The notes beneath the pieces were generated by a model, which had not been told where the DNA came from, ran no database searches, and saw nothing but the letters and a program-made list of their open reading frames with translations. This document shows, piece by piece, positions 44,970-53,745 of a stretch of 64,000 nt of DNA. The DNA is from Mycolicibacter acidiphilus (lineage in GTDB: Bacteria > Actinomycetota > Actinomycetes > Mycobacteriales > Mycobacteriaceae). Made by a program: the position numbers and the translations under genes. The first letter of the stretch is position 1; the number at the start of each line of letters is the position of its first letter. Location: NCBI RefSeq assembly GCF_018455725.1, contig NZ_JAHCLR010000005.1, positions 1-64,000 on the forward strand. Reading direction: 5' to 3'.

Positions 44970-46053
44970 TCTGACTGATCAGCGCCTCGATCACCTCGGC
45001 GTCGGCGCCCGGCAGGGTGTCGCCGGCCTCGGCGTTGCGGATCAGGTCCTCGGGGATGCCGCCGGCCTGCGCCAGTTCGGGCAGCGACAGGTTGGCGCGG
45101 CGCCGCGCGGCGTACAGCCGCTGGGCCAGTGGTGCGTCCGGCGCCGTGGCGCCCAGGATCATCAGCTGGTCGTAGTGGCGGCGAATGGTGCTCAGTGCCT
45201 TGGTCAGCGCGGGCGTGACCCGGCCCATCCCGATGGCGCGCACGGCGACGGCCTCGAGGCGGTGCAGGTCCACCAGGATCGGCGTCAATCGGCCGGGGAA
45301 ATCCGGGGCGTCGGCCGGTGGCAGTGCCGCGATCGCCAGGTCGCAGCCGTCCACGCCGGCGACGACGGCCTGCACCAGCAGGGGCACCTCGTCGTCGTGG
45401 GACAGCACGTGGGTGACGTCGTCGCCGGGTGCGGGATCACCGGCCCGGATCCGGGCGATGGTTCCCGTCGGCCACCGCAGCAGTTCTTCGAGCTTGGTTC
45501 GGGTGCGTTCGCGGGGCCAGCTGCGGCCCTTCTCGAATGCGATCAGCGCGCCGGCGTTGATGATGCCGTCGGCGGCCAGGCTGCGCTGGCTGATGTCCAG
45601 CCTCCGTCGGCGCGCGGCGGCGGCCGCCCCGGCGCGGGCCACCCCGGGGTCGATCTCGCCGATCTCCCAGGTGGTGGTGACATCGTGACCGCCGCCGATG
45701 CGCTCGTCGTCGTCGGGATCGTCAGCTGCGACGGCCGGCCCGTCGGTGAGTTCGAAGGCCACCTCCGGGCCGTCGACCGGGTTGGCCAGCCGCACGCTGA
45801 TCGGGCCGTCGACGGTCAACTCCGGGGTGCGCTCCCCGTCGAGGTACATCCCGTTCATGCTGGTGTCGGTGATCCGCCAGGCGCCGTCGGCGAACGCCAC
45901 CTGCAGATGCAGCCGAGAGATCCGGGAGTCGTCGACACGCAGCCCGGCTCCGGCATCCCGGCCGATGGTGACCGGTCCGTCGTCGGGGGCCACGGTGTGG
46001 GAAACCCCGGCCACGCGCACGACCAGCCCGCCCGGTGTTGCGTTGTCGCTCAT
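44956..46053 (-). CDS. espM: EspM, FHA- and HTH-containing regulator of ESX-1
   Basis: This 365-residue protein has an N-terminal FHA domain (about 10-95) with the phosphothreonine-binding residues R32, S46, H49, N67 and G68. An XRE-like HTH region (LDISQRSLAADGI) spans about 145-200, and a C-terminal HTH-like region (QRLYAARRRANLSL) about 305-350. EspM (Rv3863) represses whiB6 in M. marinum and M. tuberculosis. Here it is last of three minus-strand genes, 34 kb from whiB6. The FHA domain could read phosphorylation by the kinase at 6918-8753. Confidence 0.85.
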   Translation of the reverse strand: MSDNATPGGLVVRVAGVSHTVAPDDGPVTIGRDAGAGLRVDDSRISRLHLQVAFADGAWRITDTSMNGMYLDGERTPELTVDGPISVRLANPVDGPEVAFELTDGPAVAADDPDDDERIGGGHDVTTTWEIGEIDPGVARAGAAAAARRRRLDISQRSLAADGIINAGALIAFEKGRSWPRERTRTKLEELLRWPTGTIARIRAGDPAPGDDVTHVLSHDDEVPLLVQAVVAGVDGCDLAIAALPPADAPDFPGRLTPILVDLHRLEAVAVRAIGMGRVTPALTKALSTIRRHYDQLMILGATAPDAPLAQRLYAARRRANLSLPELAQAGGIPEDLIRNAEAGDTLPGADAEVIEALISQISWG

Positions 46054-46096
46054 CGCCTTACTGTCCCCGCTCGGCTAACGGCCGGCCGGGTCACCG

Positions 46097-46861
46097 TCAC
46101 ATCTTGCTGGCAAGATCGCCGCCGCCGTGCTGGCCCGGGTTCGTCAGCGGACCGATCGGCGCCGAGGTGCTGCGGTGGTGCATGTCCGTCGGATCGTTGC
46201 CCTGGGCGAACGCGTCGTCGGAGCGCTGCAACGGCTCCATCATCTCCCGCTGGTCCTGGTTCATGCTGCTGCCGGAGTCCGCCTGCTGGGAGTCGCCGAA
46301 GCCGCCGGAGTTCTGGCTGCTACTCGCCGGGCTGCTGCCGCCGGATCCCTGCCCGGCGCCGGGCGCGCCCCCGCCGAAGCCCCCTGCGCCGCCACCGAGG
46401 CCCTGGCCGGCGCCGGCGTCACCGCCACCGGCACCCTGGCCGCCGTCAGCGCCACCGCCCTGGCCACCACCGCCGGCGCCCTGCATCGCCTGCATGAGGG
46501 GCTGCATCAACTGGGTGAACGAGCCTATCTGGCCCATGCCACCGCCCTGGCCGCCCATCTCACCGGCCTGGCCGCCCATGTCGCTGAGCGTCTTGACGAT
46601 GTCGCCGACGGACTGGCTGCCGGAGTCGTCGGCGTTGGCGTAGGCCGTGTTCGCCGCACCCAGCTTGCCGGCGTACATGGTCTCCTTGCCGGTCAGCGCC
46701 GCCATCTGCCCCTCCAACTGGGCGGACAAGCCCGGCAGGATTCCGGCGATCAGGTTGCTCATCGGGTCTTCCCCTGGCGGAAGCAGTGGGACCGTCGGCA
46801 TCTGCGCCATCCCGATCATCCAAGGCGGTATGCCGCCACTTCCGATCTGCGGGCCAGTCAT
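46097..46861 (-). CDS. Glycine-rich putative ESX-1 substrate with YxxxD signal
   Basis: This 254-residue protein has a short N-terminal part with a helix (LSAQLEGQMAALTG), TAYANADDSGS carrying Y-x3-D near residue 77, and a very Gly/Gln/Ser-rich C-terminal half. It lies downstream of a WxG protein in the same run, the layout of PE/PPE and Esx pairs, so the two may be exported as a pair. No named family was recognised. Confidence 0.7.
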   Translation of the reverse strand: MTGPQIGSGGIPPWMIGMAQMPTVPLLPPGEDPMSNLIAGILPGLSAQLEGQMAALTGKETMYAGKLGAANTAYANADDSGSQSVGDIVKTLSDMGGQAGEMGGQGGGMGQIGSFTQLMQPLMQAMQGAGGGGQGGGADGGQGAGGGDAGAGQGLGGGAGGFGGGAPGAGQGSGGSSPASSSQNSGGFGDSQQADSGSSMNQDQREMMEPLQRSDDAFAQGNDPTDMHHRSTSAPIGPLTNPGQHGGGDLASKM

Positions 46862-46926
46862 TCAGATCACTCCTTCTCGTCCAAGATGTCGTCGCCGGTC
46901 AGCCGTGTCGGTGATCGCCGGATGCC

Positions 46927-47979
46927 TCACCAGTCGTCATCGATGTCTTCGTCGCCGAAATCTTGATCCAGCGGCGCGGGTGCGGCCATGGCGACCCGGG
47001 AACTGCCGGTGGTGCCTCGGGTGCCTGCCATGCCGCCGGTACCGCCGGCGCCGGTTCCGCCGGCGCCCACCGGGGCGGACCCGCCGCCGACGCGGGCACC
47101 CGACGCGGCACCGGCCGGTGCCGGGGCGGTGGCGGTGGCGTTCGTGGTGTGGCCGATCAGGCTGCCCATCAACGGGGTGCGTGCGGCGCCGCCGCCGGAG
47201 CCGCCCGGCAACCCGCCGCGCGCCATGCCGGCACCGGCCTTCGGCCCGGTGCCGCCGGTCAGCGGATGGTTCGAGAACGGTGACAGGCCCTTGCTCCCGC
47301 CGCCCTTGCCGAACATAGAGGTCATCTGCTGGATCGGCTGCATCAGCTGCTGCATGCCCTGCCCGCCGCCGCCCATCTTGCCGAGCTGCTGCGGCAGTTT
47401 GCCGACCTGCTGCGTCATCTGGCTGACCATCTGCATCATCTGCTGCGGGTTGCCGCTGCCGGGCATCTCCGGCATGCCGGAGGCCGGAACGCCCAGGTCG
47501 CCGCCGAGTTGAGCCGTGCCCGTGGTGACGTGCTCGATGTTCTGGGCCAGGCCCTGCGCCACATACGCCTGTATTTTGGCGTATATCTCCGGTCCGAATC
47601 CTCCACCGGAGAGCGCCGCCTGGCACTGCTGTTCGACCTGCTGGGCGGTCATGTTGAGCATGCTCTTCGTCTGGAAGACGACCTGCTCCATCCGGCGCAG
47701 CTTGTTCGCGATGGCCGACGCCTGCGTGGCGTTCACCTCGTGGCCGTTGATGATCGCGCTGGCCTCGTGTGAGGCCGCATCGGACCCCTGACCGCTCCAT
47801 GAGGTGTTCTGCATCGCCAACTGGCCCTGCAGTTGCGGCACGACTACGCCCCGCAGATGCATGGCGAGGGCCTCGAACATTTCGGCCGTCGCGCCGAGCA
47901 GGTCTTCGTCCATGGTCACCCAGGCCGGCCCCAGCAGAGTTTGAGAGCCGAATGTGCTGGTCTCAGGCATCTGCCCCAT
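46927..47979 (-). CDS. WxG protein with a PPE68-like C-terminal tail
   Basis: This 350-residue protein has an N-terminal helical domain with a SWSGQGSD turn (WxG near residue 61) and helices to about 155. The tail has LSPFSNHPLTGG, LPGGSGGGAARTPLMGSLI and an acidic DEDIDDDW end. The tail closely matches PPE68 of this window, but the first domain is not a PPE domain (no PPE near the start). It is probably an ESX-1 substrate using the PPE68-type tail, encoded upstream of a Y-x3-D partner. AAGGAG and GGAG precede the ATG. Confidence 0.75.
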   Translation of the reverse strand: MGQMPETSTFGSQTLLGPAWVTMDEDLLGATAEMFEALAMHLRGVVVPQLQGQLAMQNTSWSGQGSDAASHEASAIINGHEVNATQASAIANKLRRMEQVVFQTKSMLNMTAQQVEQQCQAALSGGGFGPEIYAKIQAYVAQGLAQNIEHVTTGTAQLGGDLGVPASGMPEMPGSGNPQQMMQMVSQMTQQVGKLPQQLGKMGGGGQGMQQLMQPIQQMTSMFGKGGGSKGLSPFSNHPLTGGTGPKAGAGMARGGLPGGSGGGAARTPLMGSLIGHTTNATATAPAPAGAASGARVGGGSAPVGAGGTGAGGTGGMAGTRGTTGSSRVAMAAPAPLDQDFGDEDIDDDW

Positions 47980-48103
47980 GCGACTCCGGTCTCCTTATTC
48001 GCGAAAAACCCACTCGGATGTCCAACATTACCGCTTGCCGCACCCCGGTACGCGCAGCAATTCCAGCGCCGATGGTGCCGTCGGCGCGGCTGCTGCCATC
48101 CTC

Positions 48104-48598
48104 ATGGGCATGACTGTGACCATGACCGAGCCCACCCAGCGCCCCAGCAGCAGTGCGCCGCTGGTGTGGGCGCTGATCGGGGCGGTGCCGTGGCTGCTGC
48201 TGGCACTGCTGCAGCTGGGCTGGGCACTGGTCGACCCGCGATTCCCGGAACTGCACGTGCTGGCGCTGGTGCTGACCGTTCTCGGGCTGCTGGTGGCGGT
48301 GCTGGTGGCGCCGATCTGGCGGTACCGGGTGCACCGGTGGGACATCAGCGACCAGGCGGTGTACACCCGCACCGGCTGGCTGGTGCAGGAGCGCCGGATC
48401 GCGCCGATCTCCCGGGTGCAGACCGTCGACACCTACCGCGGACCGCTGGACCGGCTGCTCGGGCTGTCGAACGTGCGGGTGACGACGGCGTCGTCGGCCG
48501 GGGCGGTGCACATCGTCGCGCTGGACGTCCCGGTCGCCGACCGGATCGTCGCGCAACTCACCGAGATCGCCGCGCTCGAGGCTGGGGACGCCACATGA
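48104..48598 (+). CDS. bPH2/YdbS-like membrane protein
   Basis: This roughly 164-residue protein has two membrane helices (about 21-42 and 49-71) and a bacterial PH domain with YTRTGWLVQERRIAPISRVQTVDTYRGPLDRLLGL-type strands (the family QTVD motif). YdbS and YdbT are usually encoded together and have been linked to resistance to certain envelope stresses. ATG codons at 48104, 48110 and 48122 are all in frame and I cannot decide between them. The stop overlaps the next gene (ATGA). Confidence 0.82.
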   Translation: MGMTVTMTEPTQRPSSSAPLVWALIGAVPWLLLALLQLGWALVDPRFPELHVLALVLTVLGLLVAVLVAPIWRYRVHRWDISDQAVYTRTGWLVQERRIAPISRVQTVDTYRGPLDRLLGLSNVRVTTASSAGAVHIVALDVPVADRIVAQLTEIAALEAGDAT

Positions 48599-50175
48599 GC
48601 GAGCCCGCCTGGCAGCGGCTGAGCCCGCGGATGCTGGTGGTGCACCCGCTGCACGAGTTGCTGCGTGAGCTGCCGCTGCTGGCCGCCGCGGTGTTCTTCG
48701 GCTCCACCACCGGCAACCAGTCGTGGGTGGCGGCGGTGGTGGGGGTGATCGCGGTGGTCGGCGTGCTGCGCTGGGTGACCACCACCTACCGGATCGACCC
48801 CGACCCGCAGGGCCGGGTGCAGCTGCGCTCCGGGGTGCTGCGCCGACGGGTGCTCTCCGTGCCGCGCAACCGGATCCGCTCGGTGGAGACCGAGGCCCGG
48901 CTGCTGCACCGGCTGCTGGGGTTGACAGTGCTGCGGGTCAGCACCGGACAGCACGCGACCGAGGACAGCGCGTTCGAGCTGAACGCCGTCGAGACCGAGC
49001 GGGTGCCGGCGCTGCGCGAGCTGCTGCTGGCGACCGCCGGGCAGGCCGATGCCGCATCGGTCGGGGAGTCGACCCTGCTGGCCCGGTGGCAGCCGTCGTG
49101 GCTGCGGTACACCCCGCTGAGCCTGTCCGGGCTGGTGACGATCTTCGCCGCGGCCGGGGCGGTGTACCAGTCCGGGATCTGGGCGGCGCTGCAGGATTCG
49201 CCGGTGGGGAAGTCCTGGCTGGACGCCGTGGAACGGTTCGGGGTGCAGCAGAGCACGGCGGTGCTGGTCGCGGTGCTGGTGGTGGTGGCGATGCTGCTGG
49301 CGGTGCTGCGCTCGCTGATCACCTACGGAAACCTGGTGCTGACCCGCCGGTCCGGTGAACCCGGCGGTTCAGCGAGCCTCGACGAAGGAGAGGCGACACT
49401 GGGACCGCCGTATGGACCCGGCGGTTCAGCGAGCCTCGACGACGGAGAGGCGACACTGGGACCGCCGTATGAACCCGCGGATGTGCTGGAGCTTCGGTAC
49501 GGCCTGCTGCGGGTGCGCCAGCACAGCTACGACATGCGCCGGCTGCGGGGCGGCACGCTGCGCCGGCCGCTGCTGGTGCGGCTGTTCGGCGGGGCCCGGC
49601 TGGATGCGGCGATGACGGGTGTCACCGGCGCCGGGGAGTCGTCGATCCTGTTGCCGCCGTGCCCGTTTCCCACCGCCGAGACCGTGCTGACCGGGCTGGT
49701 CGGTGACGCCGACGCGGTCAGCGGCCCGGTGCGAAGGCATGGTCCGGTGGCTGCGCGGCGGCGCTGGACGCGGGCGATGATGCTGCCGGTCGCGGCCGGT
49801 GCGGCGCTGGGCGCAGCCGCGATGACAGCAGAGGTCCCGGCCTGGTGGTGGGCGGGCTGGGCGGTGCTGACGGTGGCCTGCGCGCTGCTGGCCGCCGACC
49901 GGGTGCGCGTGCTGGGCCACCGCGTCGACGAGCACTGGCTGGTGGCGGCCACCGGCAGCTGGGAGCAGCGTCGCTACTGCCTGGCCACCGCCGGGATCGT
50001 CGGCTGGACGGTGCGGCAGAGCTGGTTTCAGCGCCGGGCCGGGGTCGCCACCCTGATCGCGGCCACCGCCGCCGGGGTGAAGGCCTACCGGGTGCTCGAC
50101 GTGCCGGTCGAGTGGGCGTGGTCGGTGGCGGCGACGGCCTCGCCGTGGGTGGCCGAGAGTCGCTGGGCGAGCTGA
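48595..50175 (+). CDS. bPH2/YdbT-like membrane protein
   Basis: This 526-residue protein contains repeated bPH2 domains (VLSVPRNRIRSVETEARL; LRYGLLRVRQHSYDMRRL) alternating with pairs of membrane helices, the YdbT layout. It is coupled to the YdbS-like gene by an ATGA overlap. A 19-residue segment with PGGSASLDEGEATLGPPY is duplicated between the first and second halves and looks inserted in a cytosolic loop. The substrate is unknown. Confidence 0.82.
   Translation: MSEPAWQRLSPRMLVVHPLHELLRELPLLAAAVFFGSTTGNQSWVAAVVGVIAVVGVLRWVTTTYRIDPDPQGRVQLRSGVLRRRVLSVPRNRIRSVETEARLLHRLLGLTVLRVSTGQHATEDSAFELNAVETERVPALRELLLATAGQADAASVGESTLLARWQPSWLRYTPLSLSGLVTIFAAAGAVYQSGIWAALQDSPVGKSWLDAVERFGVQQSTAVLVAVLVVVAMLLAVLRSLITYGNLVLTRRSGEPGGSASLDEGEATLGPPYGPGGSASLDDGEATLGPPYEPADVLELRYGLLRVRQHSYDMRRLRGGTLRRPLLVRLFGGARLDAAMTGVTGAGESSILLPPCPFPTAETVLTGLVGDADAVSGPVRRHGPVAARRRWTRAMMLPVAAGAALGAAAMTAEVPAWWWAGWAVLTVACALLAADRVRVLGHRVDEHWLVAATGSWEQRRYCLATAGIVGWTVRQSWFQRRAGVATLIAATAAGVKAYRVLDVPVEWAWSVAATASPWVAESRWAS
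49357..49470 (+). repeat. Tandem 57-bp duplication in the YdbT-like gene
   Basis: Two near-identical 57-base units stand next to each other (CCGGCGGTTCAGCGAGCC at 49361 and at 49418). The unit keeps the reading frame (19 codons) and encodes a hydrophilic loop unlike the rest of the protein. Confidence 0.88.
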
Positions 50176-50191
50176 CCCGCCAGTCGGTGAG

Positions 50192-50240
50192 CGTGCGGTT
50201 TCATCCGCCTGCACTTGGGCGATGTGTAGCAAACCGCACG
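50192..50240. terminator. Inverted repeat between convergent genes
   Basis: CGTGCGGTTT (50192-50201) and AAACCGCACG (50231-50240) are perfectly complementary over ten bases with a 29-base loop. It lies between the convergent YdbT-like and FNT genes, so a bidirectional terminator is possible although no T-run follows. The arm sequence recurs in the larger palindrome at 58903-58963. Confidence 0.5.
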
Positions 50241-50257
50241 TTCGGTGCGGCCCAACG

Positions 50258-51148
50258 TTAGTTCGCGTCCGCCCGGCGCTTCGGGAACTGGAAGATCGTC
50301 CAGTACAGGACGCCGATCATGATGCCGCCGCCGACGATGTTGCCGAGCGTCACCGGGATCAGGTTGTGCTCGATGAAGTTTGTCCAGGTGACGTTGGCGA
50401 ATTTCGCCTTGTCCAGGCCGGTCGAGGTCCAGAAGTCCGCGCCGGCCTCGTCTTTGATCAGGATGCCCAGCGGAACCATGAACATGTTCGCGACGCAGTG
50501 CTCGAAGCCGGAGGCGACGAACAGGGCGATCGGCATCGTCACCGCCATCACCTTGTCGGTGGTGCTGCGCCCGCCGTAGGCCGCCCACACCGCCAGGCAG
50601 ACCATCAGGTTGCACAGGATGCCGAGGCAGAACGCCTCCGACCAGGTGTGGTGGACCTTCATGTTGGCGGTGTTGAGCACCACCGCACCCCAGCCGCCCT
50701 TGGCGTTGTGCCAGCTGCCGCCGAAGAACACCAGCGCCACCATGGTCAGGGCGCCGAGGAAGTTCGCGACGTAGACCACCACCCAGTTGGACAGCAGCTG
50801 CGGCGTGCTGATCCGGCCGCTGGCCCGCGCGGTGAGCGTCATCGTCGACGAGGTGAACAGGTCGGCGCCGGTGAGCACCACCAGCGCCAGGCCGGTGGCG
50901 AAGACGAAACCGCCGAGCACCTTGGCGATGCCCCACGGCATCGCGTCCGCGCCGACCTGGCTGGTGATGTAGAAGATGAAGCCCAGCGCGATGTAGGCGC
51001 CGGCGGTCAGGCCCAGCAGGAACGACTTGTGCGGCGGGTAGGTCGCCTTGGCGAACAGCGCGTCCTCGGCGGCCTGCGCCATCTGCGGCGGGGTCAGCAT
51101 CGCGACGTGGTGCGGTTCGATGGAGTTCGCTGCGGAGTGCGCGACCAT
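50258..51148 (-). CDS. Formate/nitrite transporter (FNT) family channel
   Basis: This 296-residue protein has six membrane helices in the FNT layout, with GADLFTSSTM in the first re-entrant loop, AFCLGILCNLMVCLAVW, and GFEHCVANMFMVPLG carrying the central histidine. FNT channels move formate, nitrite or lactate as weak acids. ATG 51148 was chosen for AGAGG eight bases upstream; a GTG at 51208 is an alternative. The substrate cannot be told from sequence alone. Confidence 0.92.
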   Translation of the reverse strand: MVAHSAANSIEPHHVAMLTPPQMAQAAEDALFAKATYPPHKSFLLGLTAGAYIALGFIFYITSQVGADAMPWGIAKVLGGFVFATGLALVVLTGADLFTSSTMTLTARASGRISTPQLLSNWVVVYVANFLGALTMVALVFFGGSWHNAKGGWGAVVLNTANMKVHHTWSEAFCLGILCNLMVCLAVWAAYGGRSTTDKVMAVTMPIALFVASGFEHCVANMFMVPLGILIKDEAGADFWTSTGLDKAKFANVTWTNFIEHNLIPVTLGNIVGGGIMIGVLYWTIFQFPKRRADAN

Positions 51149-51294
51149 ATGCGGGGCCTCTCGGGTGCATCGGTGGGGTGTCGTCGACGCGGCGACGTCG
51201 TCGGTCACTCTAACGAGACGACAGCGAATTCAGAGATGCCTCGAAGGGACGTCGCAGTGCCTTGGCATCGACTTCACAGCAAGTCGGATTCGGT

Positions 51295-52992
51295 TCAGAG
51301 CTGCCGGATCGCGACGATCCGTGCGCGCAGCTGATCGCCGGTCGCCGCCGCCACCGGCGGCCCCCCGCAGATCCGGCGCAACTCGTTGTGGATCCAGCCG
51401 TGTGGCTTGCCCAGCCGGTGATGCGCCGCTGACACCAGCGCGTTGAGTTCGGACCGCAGTTCGCGCAGCTCCCCGTACCGCGTCGTCGCCGTCGTCACCG
51501 GTGCCGTGCCGCCGACGGCCGCCTTGCTCCGGCGGTCCAACTGCTCCTCCTGGCGCCGGCTGAGCAGGTCACGCATCTGAGTGGGGTCGAGCAGCCCGGG
51601 GATGCCCAGGTAGTCGGCCTCCTCCTCGCTGCCGGCCGGCGTGGCGGTGCCGAACGAGGCGCCGTCGAAGATCACCTGATCCAACTCGGCGTCCGCGCCG
51701 AGGGACTCGAAGGCGTTCTCCTGCTCGGTCTTCTCGTCTTTGCGGCGCTCGGCCTCGGCGTACTCGTCGCGCTCGTTCTCCCGGTGCGGTTTGCCCAGCA
51801 CGTGGTTGCGCTGCTGCTCCAACTCGCTGGCCAGGCCCAGCAGGTTCGGCACCGACGGCAGGAAGATGCTGGCCGTCTCACCCGGTCGCCGGGACCGCAC
51901 GAACCGGCCGATGGCCTGGGCGAAGAACAGCGGCGTCGACGCGCTGGTGGCGTAGACACCCACCGCCAGCCGGGGCACGTCGACGCCCTCGGAGACCATT
52001 CGCACCGCGACCAGCCAGCGGGTGGTGGCCGCGGAGAACGCCGCGATCTTGTCCGAGGCGGTGGGATCGTCGGAGAGCACCACGGTGGGTTCCTCGCCGG
52101 TCTGCCGCTTCAACAGCACCGCGTAGGCGCGCGCCGCCTTCTGGTCGGAGGCGATGATCATGCCGCCGGCGTCGTCCATGCCGCCCGCCCGCAGCTGACG
52201 CAGCCGGGTGTCGGCGGCGGCGATCACCGCCGGCATCCACTCGCCGGCCGGGTCCAGCGCGGTGCGCCACGCCCGCGCGGTGTGCTCGGCGGTCAGCGGC
52301 TCACCGAGCCGGGCCGCGTGCTCCTCGCCGGCGCTGTCCCGCCAGCGGGCCTCCCCGGAGTAGGCCATGAACATCACCGGGCGCACCACGCCGTCGGCCA
52401 GCGCGTCGGTGTAGCCGTAGCTGTCGTCGGCCACCGACCGTAGCGCGCCGGAACTGTCCGGCTCGTAGTTGATGAACGGGATCGGGCTGTCGTCGCTGCG
52501 GAACGGCGTCCCGGTCAGCGCCAGCCGGCGGGTGGCGTCGGAGAACGCCTCCCGGATGCCGTCGCCCCAGCTTTTCGCGTCGCCGCCGTGGTGGATCTCG
52601 TCGAAGATCACCAGGGTTTTCGCGTCCTCGGTGCGGACCCGGTGCCGGGTGGGGTGGCTGGCGACCTGGGCGTAGGTGACGACGACGCCGTGATACTCCG
52701 AACTGGTCTGCGACGACGAGTTGGAGAACCGCGGGTCCAGGGCGATGCCGTGGCCGGCGGCCGCGTTCGCCCACTGGATCTTCAGATGCTCGGTGGGGAC
52801 CACGATCGTGATCCGCTCGACGGTCCGGTCGCCGAGCAGTTCGGCGACGATCCGCAGCGCGAACGTGGTCTTGCCGGCGCCGGGGGTGGCGACCATCAGG
52901 AAATCGCGGGGTTTGGCGGTCAGATACCGCACCAGCGCCCGGCGTTGCCAGCTCCGCAGTGTCCCGGTGCCAGGTGCTGCCTCAACCGACAC
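51295..52992 (-). CDS. Superfamily 2 DEAD/DEAH-box helicase
   Basis: This 565-residue protein has motif I TPGAGKTT (K41), motif II DEIH in VIFDEIHHGG, motif III LTGTPF, and motif VI QAIGRFVRSRR. The first half resembles type III restriction/UvrB-type ATPases, and the C-terminal part is charged and helical. It probably unwinds or moves along nucleic acid; the role is unknown. The start is GTG 52992. It is divergent from the M24-like gene, 57 bases apart. Confidence 0.88.
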   Translation of the reverse strand: MSVEAAPGTGTLRSWQRRALVRYLTAKPRDFLMVATPGAGKTTFALRIVAELLGDRTVERITIVVPTEHLKIQWANAAAGHGIALDPRFSNSSSQTSSEYHGVVVTYAQVASHPTRHRVRTEDAKTLVIFDEIHHGGDAKSWGDGIREAFSDATRRLALTGTPFRSDDSPIPFINYEPDSSGALRSVADDSYGYTDALADGVVRPVMFMAYSGEARWRDSAGEEHAARLGEPLTAEHTARAWRTALDPAGEWMPAVIAAADTRLRQLRAGGMDDAGGMIIASDQKAARAYAVLLKRQTGEEPTVVLSDDPTASDKIAAFSAATTRWLVAVRMVSEGVDVPRLAVGVYATSASTPLFFAQAIGRFVRSRRPGETASIFLPSVPNLLGLASELEQQRNHVLGKPHRENERDEYAEAERRKDEKTEQENAFESLGADAELDQVIFDGASFGTATPAGSEEEADYLGIPGLLDPTQMRDLLSRRQEEQLDRRSKAAVGGTAPVTTATTRYGELRELRSELNALVSAAHHRLGKPHGWIHNELRRICGGPPVAAATGDQLRARIVAIRQL

Positions 52993-53049
52993 CCAAGATC
53001 TCCCCTCTGATCGAGATGCAGTCTAAGGCAAGCGGATAGCATCGCCTGC

Positions 53050-53745
53050 GTGTCCACCCGGGAGTCGGAAGCGGTTCGCGTCGAGCGGCTGCTCGACGCG
53101 CAGGCCAAGGCCGTGCAGCTGTTCGACGAGATCGAACGCCGCGCCCTGGTGCGCCCCGGCGTCGGCGAGCGGGACCTGTCCGACGAGATTCAGAGCCTGG
53201 CCGAGGAGATGTTCGGGGTGACCCGGCACTGGCACCGGCGGATCGTGCGGGCGGGGCCGAACACGCTGCTGCCGTTCCACGCCAACCCACCGGATCGGGT
53301 GCTTCTCGACGACGACATCGCGTTCCTGGACCTGGGTCCGATCTTCGAGGCGTGGGAGGCGGACTTCGGCCGCACCTTCGTCCTCGGCGACGACCCCGAC
53401 AAGCACGCCATCCGCGACGCACTGCCGCGGGTGTGGCAGGCCGGGCGGGCGTTCTTCGCGGCGCAGCCGGAGATCACCGGTGCGCAGCTCTACGCCCACG
53501 TCGTGGACTTGGCCCGCGCCGAGGGGTTCGAGTTCGGCGCGCCGATCGCCGGACATCTGGTGGGGGAGTTCCCGCACAAGAAGATCTCCGGCGACGACGC
53601 CGCGTCCTACATCACCCCCGGCTCGGATCACCCGATGCGGCGGACGGACCCGACCGGGCGGGCCTGCCACTGGATTCTCGAGGTGCACCTGGCCAACCCG
53701 GCGCGCGGGTTCGGCGGCTTCTGCGAGGAGTTGCTGGATCTGTGA
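53050..53745 (+). CDS. M24-family (Xaa-Pro aminopeptidase-like) metallopeptidase
   Basis: This 231-residue protein has the pita-bread fold metal ligands in order: D94, D105, H169 (AGHLVGEF), E211 (WILEVHL) and E226 (GGFCEEL). The length fits a minimal catalytic domain. The family removes N-terminal residues next to proline; some members act on other substrates. GTG 53050 is the start. The stop overlaps the next gene (GTGA). Confidence 0.86.
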   Translation: MSTRESEAVRVERLLDAQAKAVQLFDEIERRALVRPGVGERDLSDEIQSLAEEMFGVTRHWHRRIVRAGPNTLLPFHANPPDRVLLDDDIAFLDLGPIFEAWEADFGRTFVLGDDPDKHAIRDALPRVWQAGRAFFAAQPEITGAQLYAHVVDLARAEGFEFGAPIAGHLVGEFPHKKISGDDAASYITPGSDHPMRRTDPTGRACHWILEVHLANPARGFGGFCEELLDL

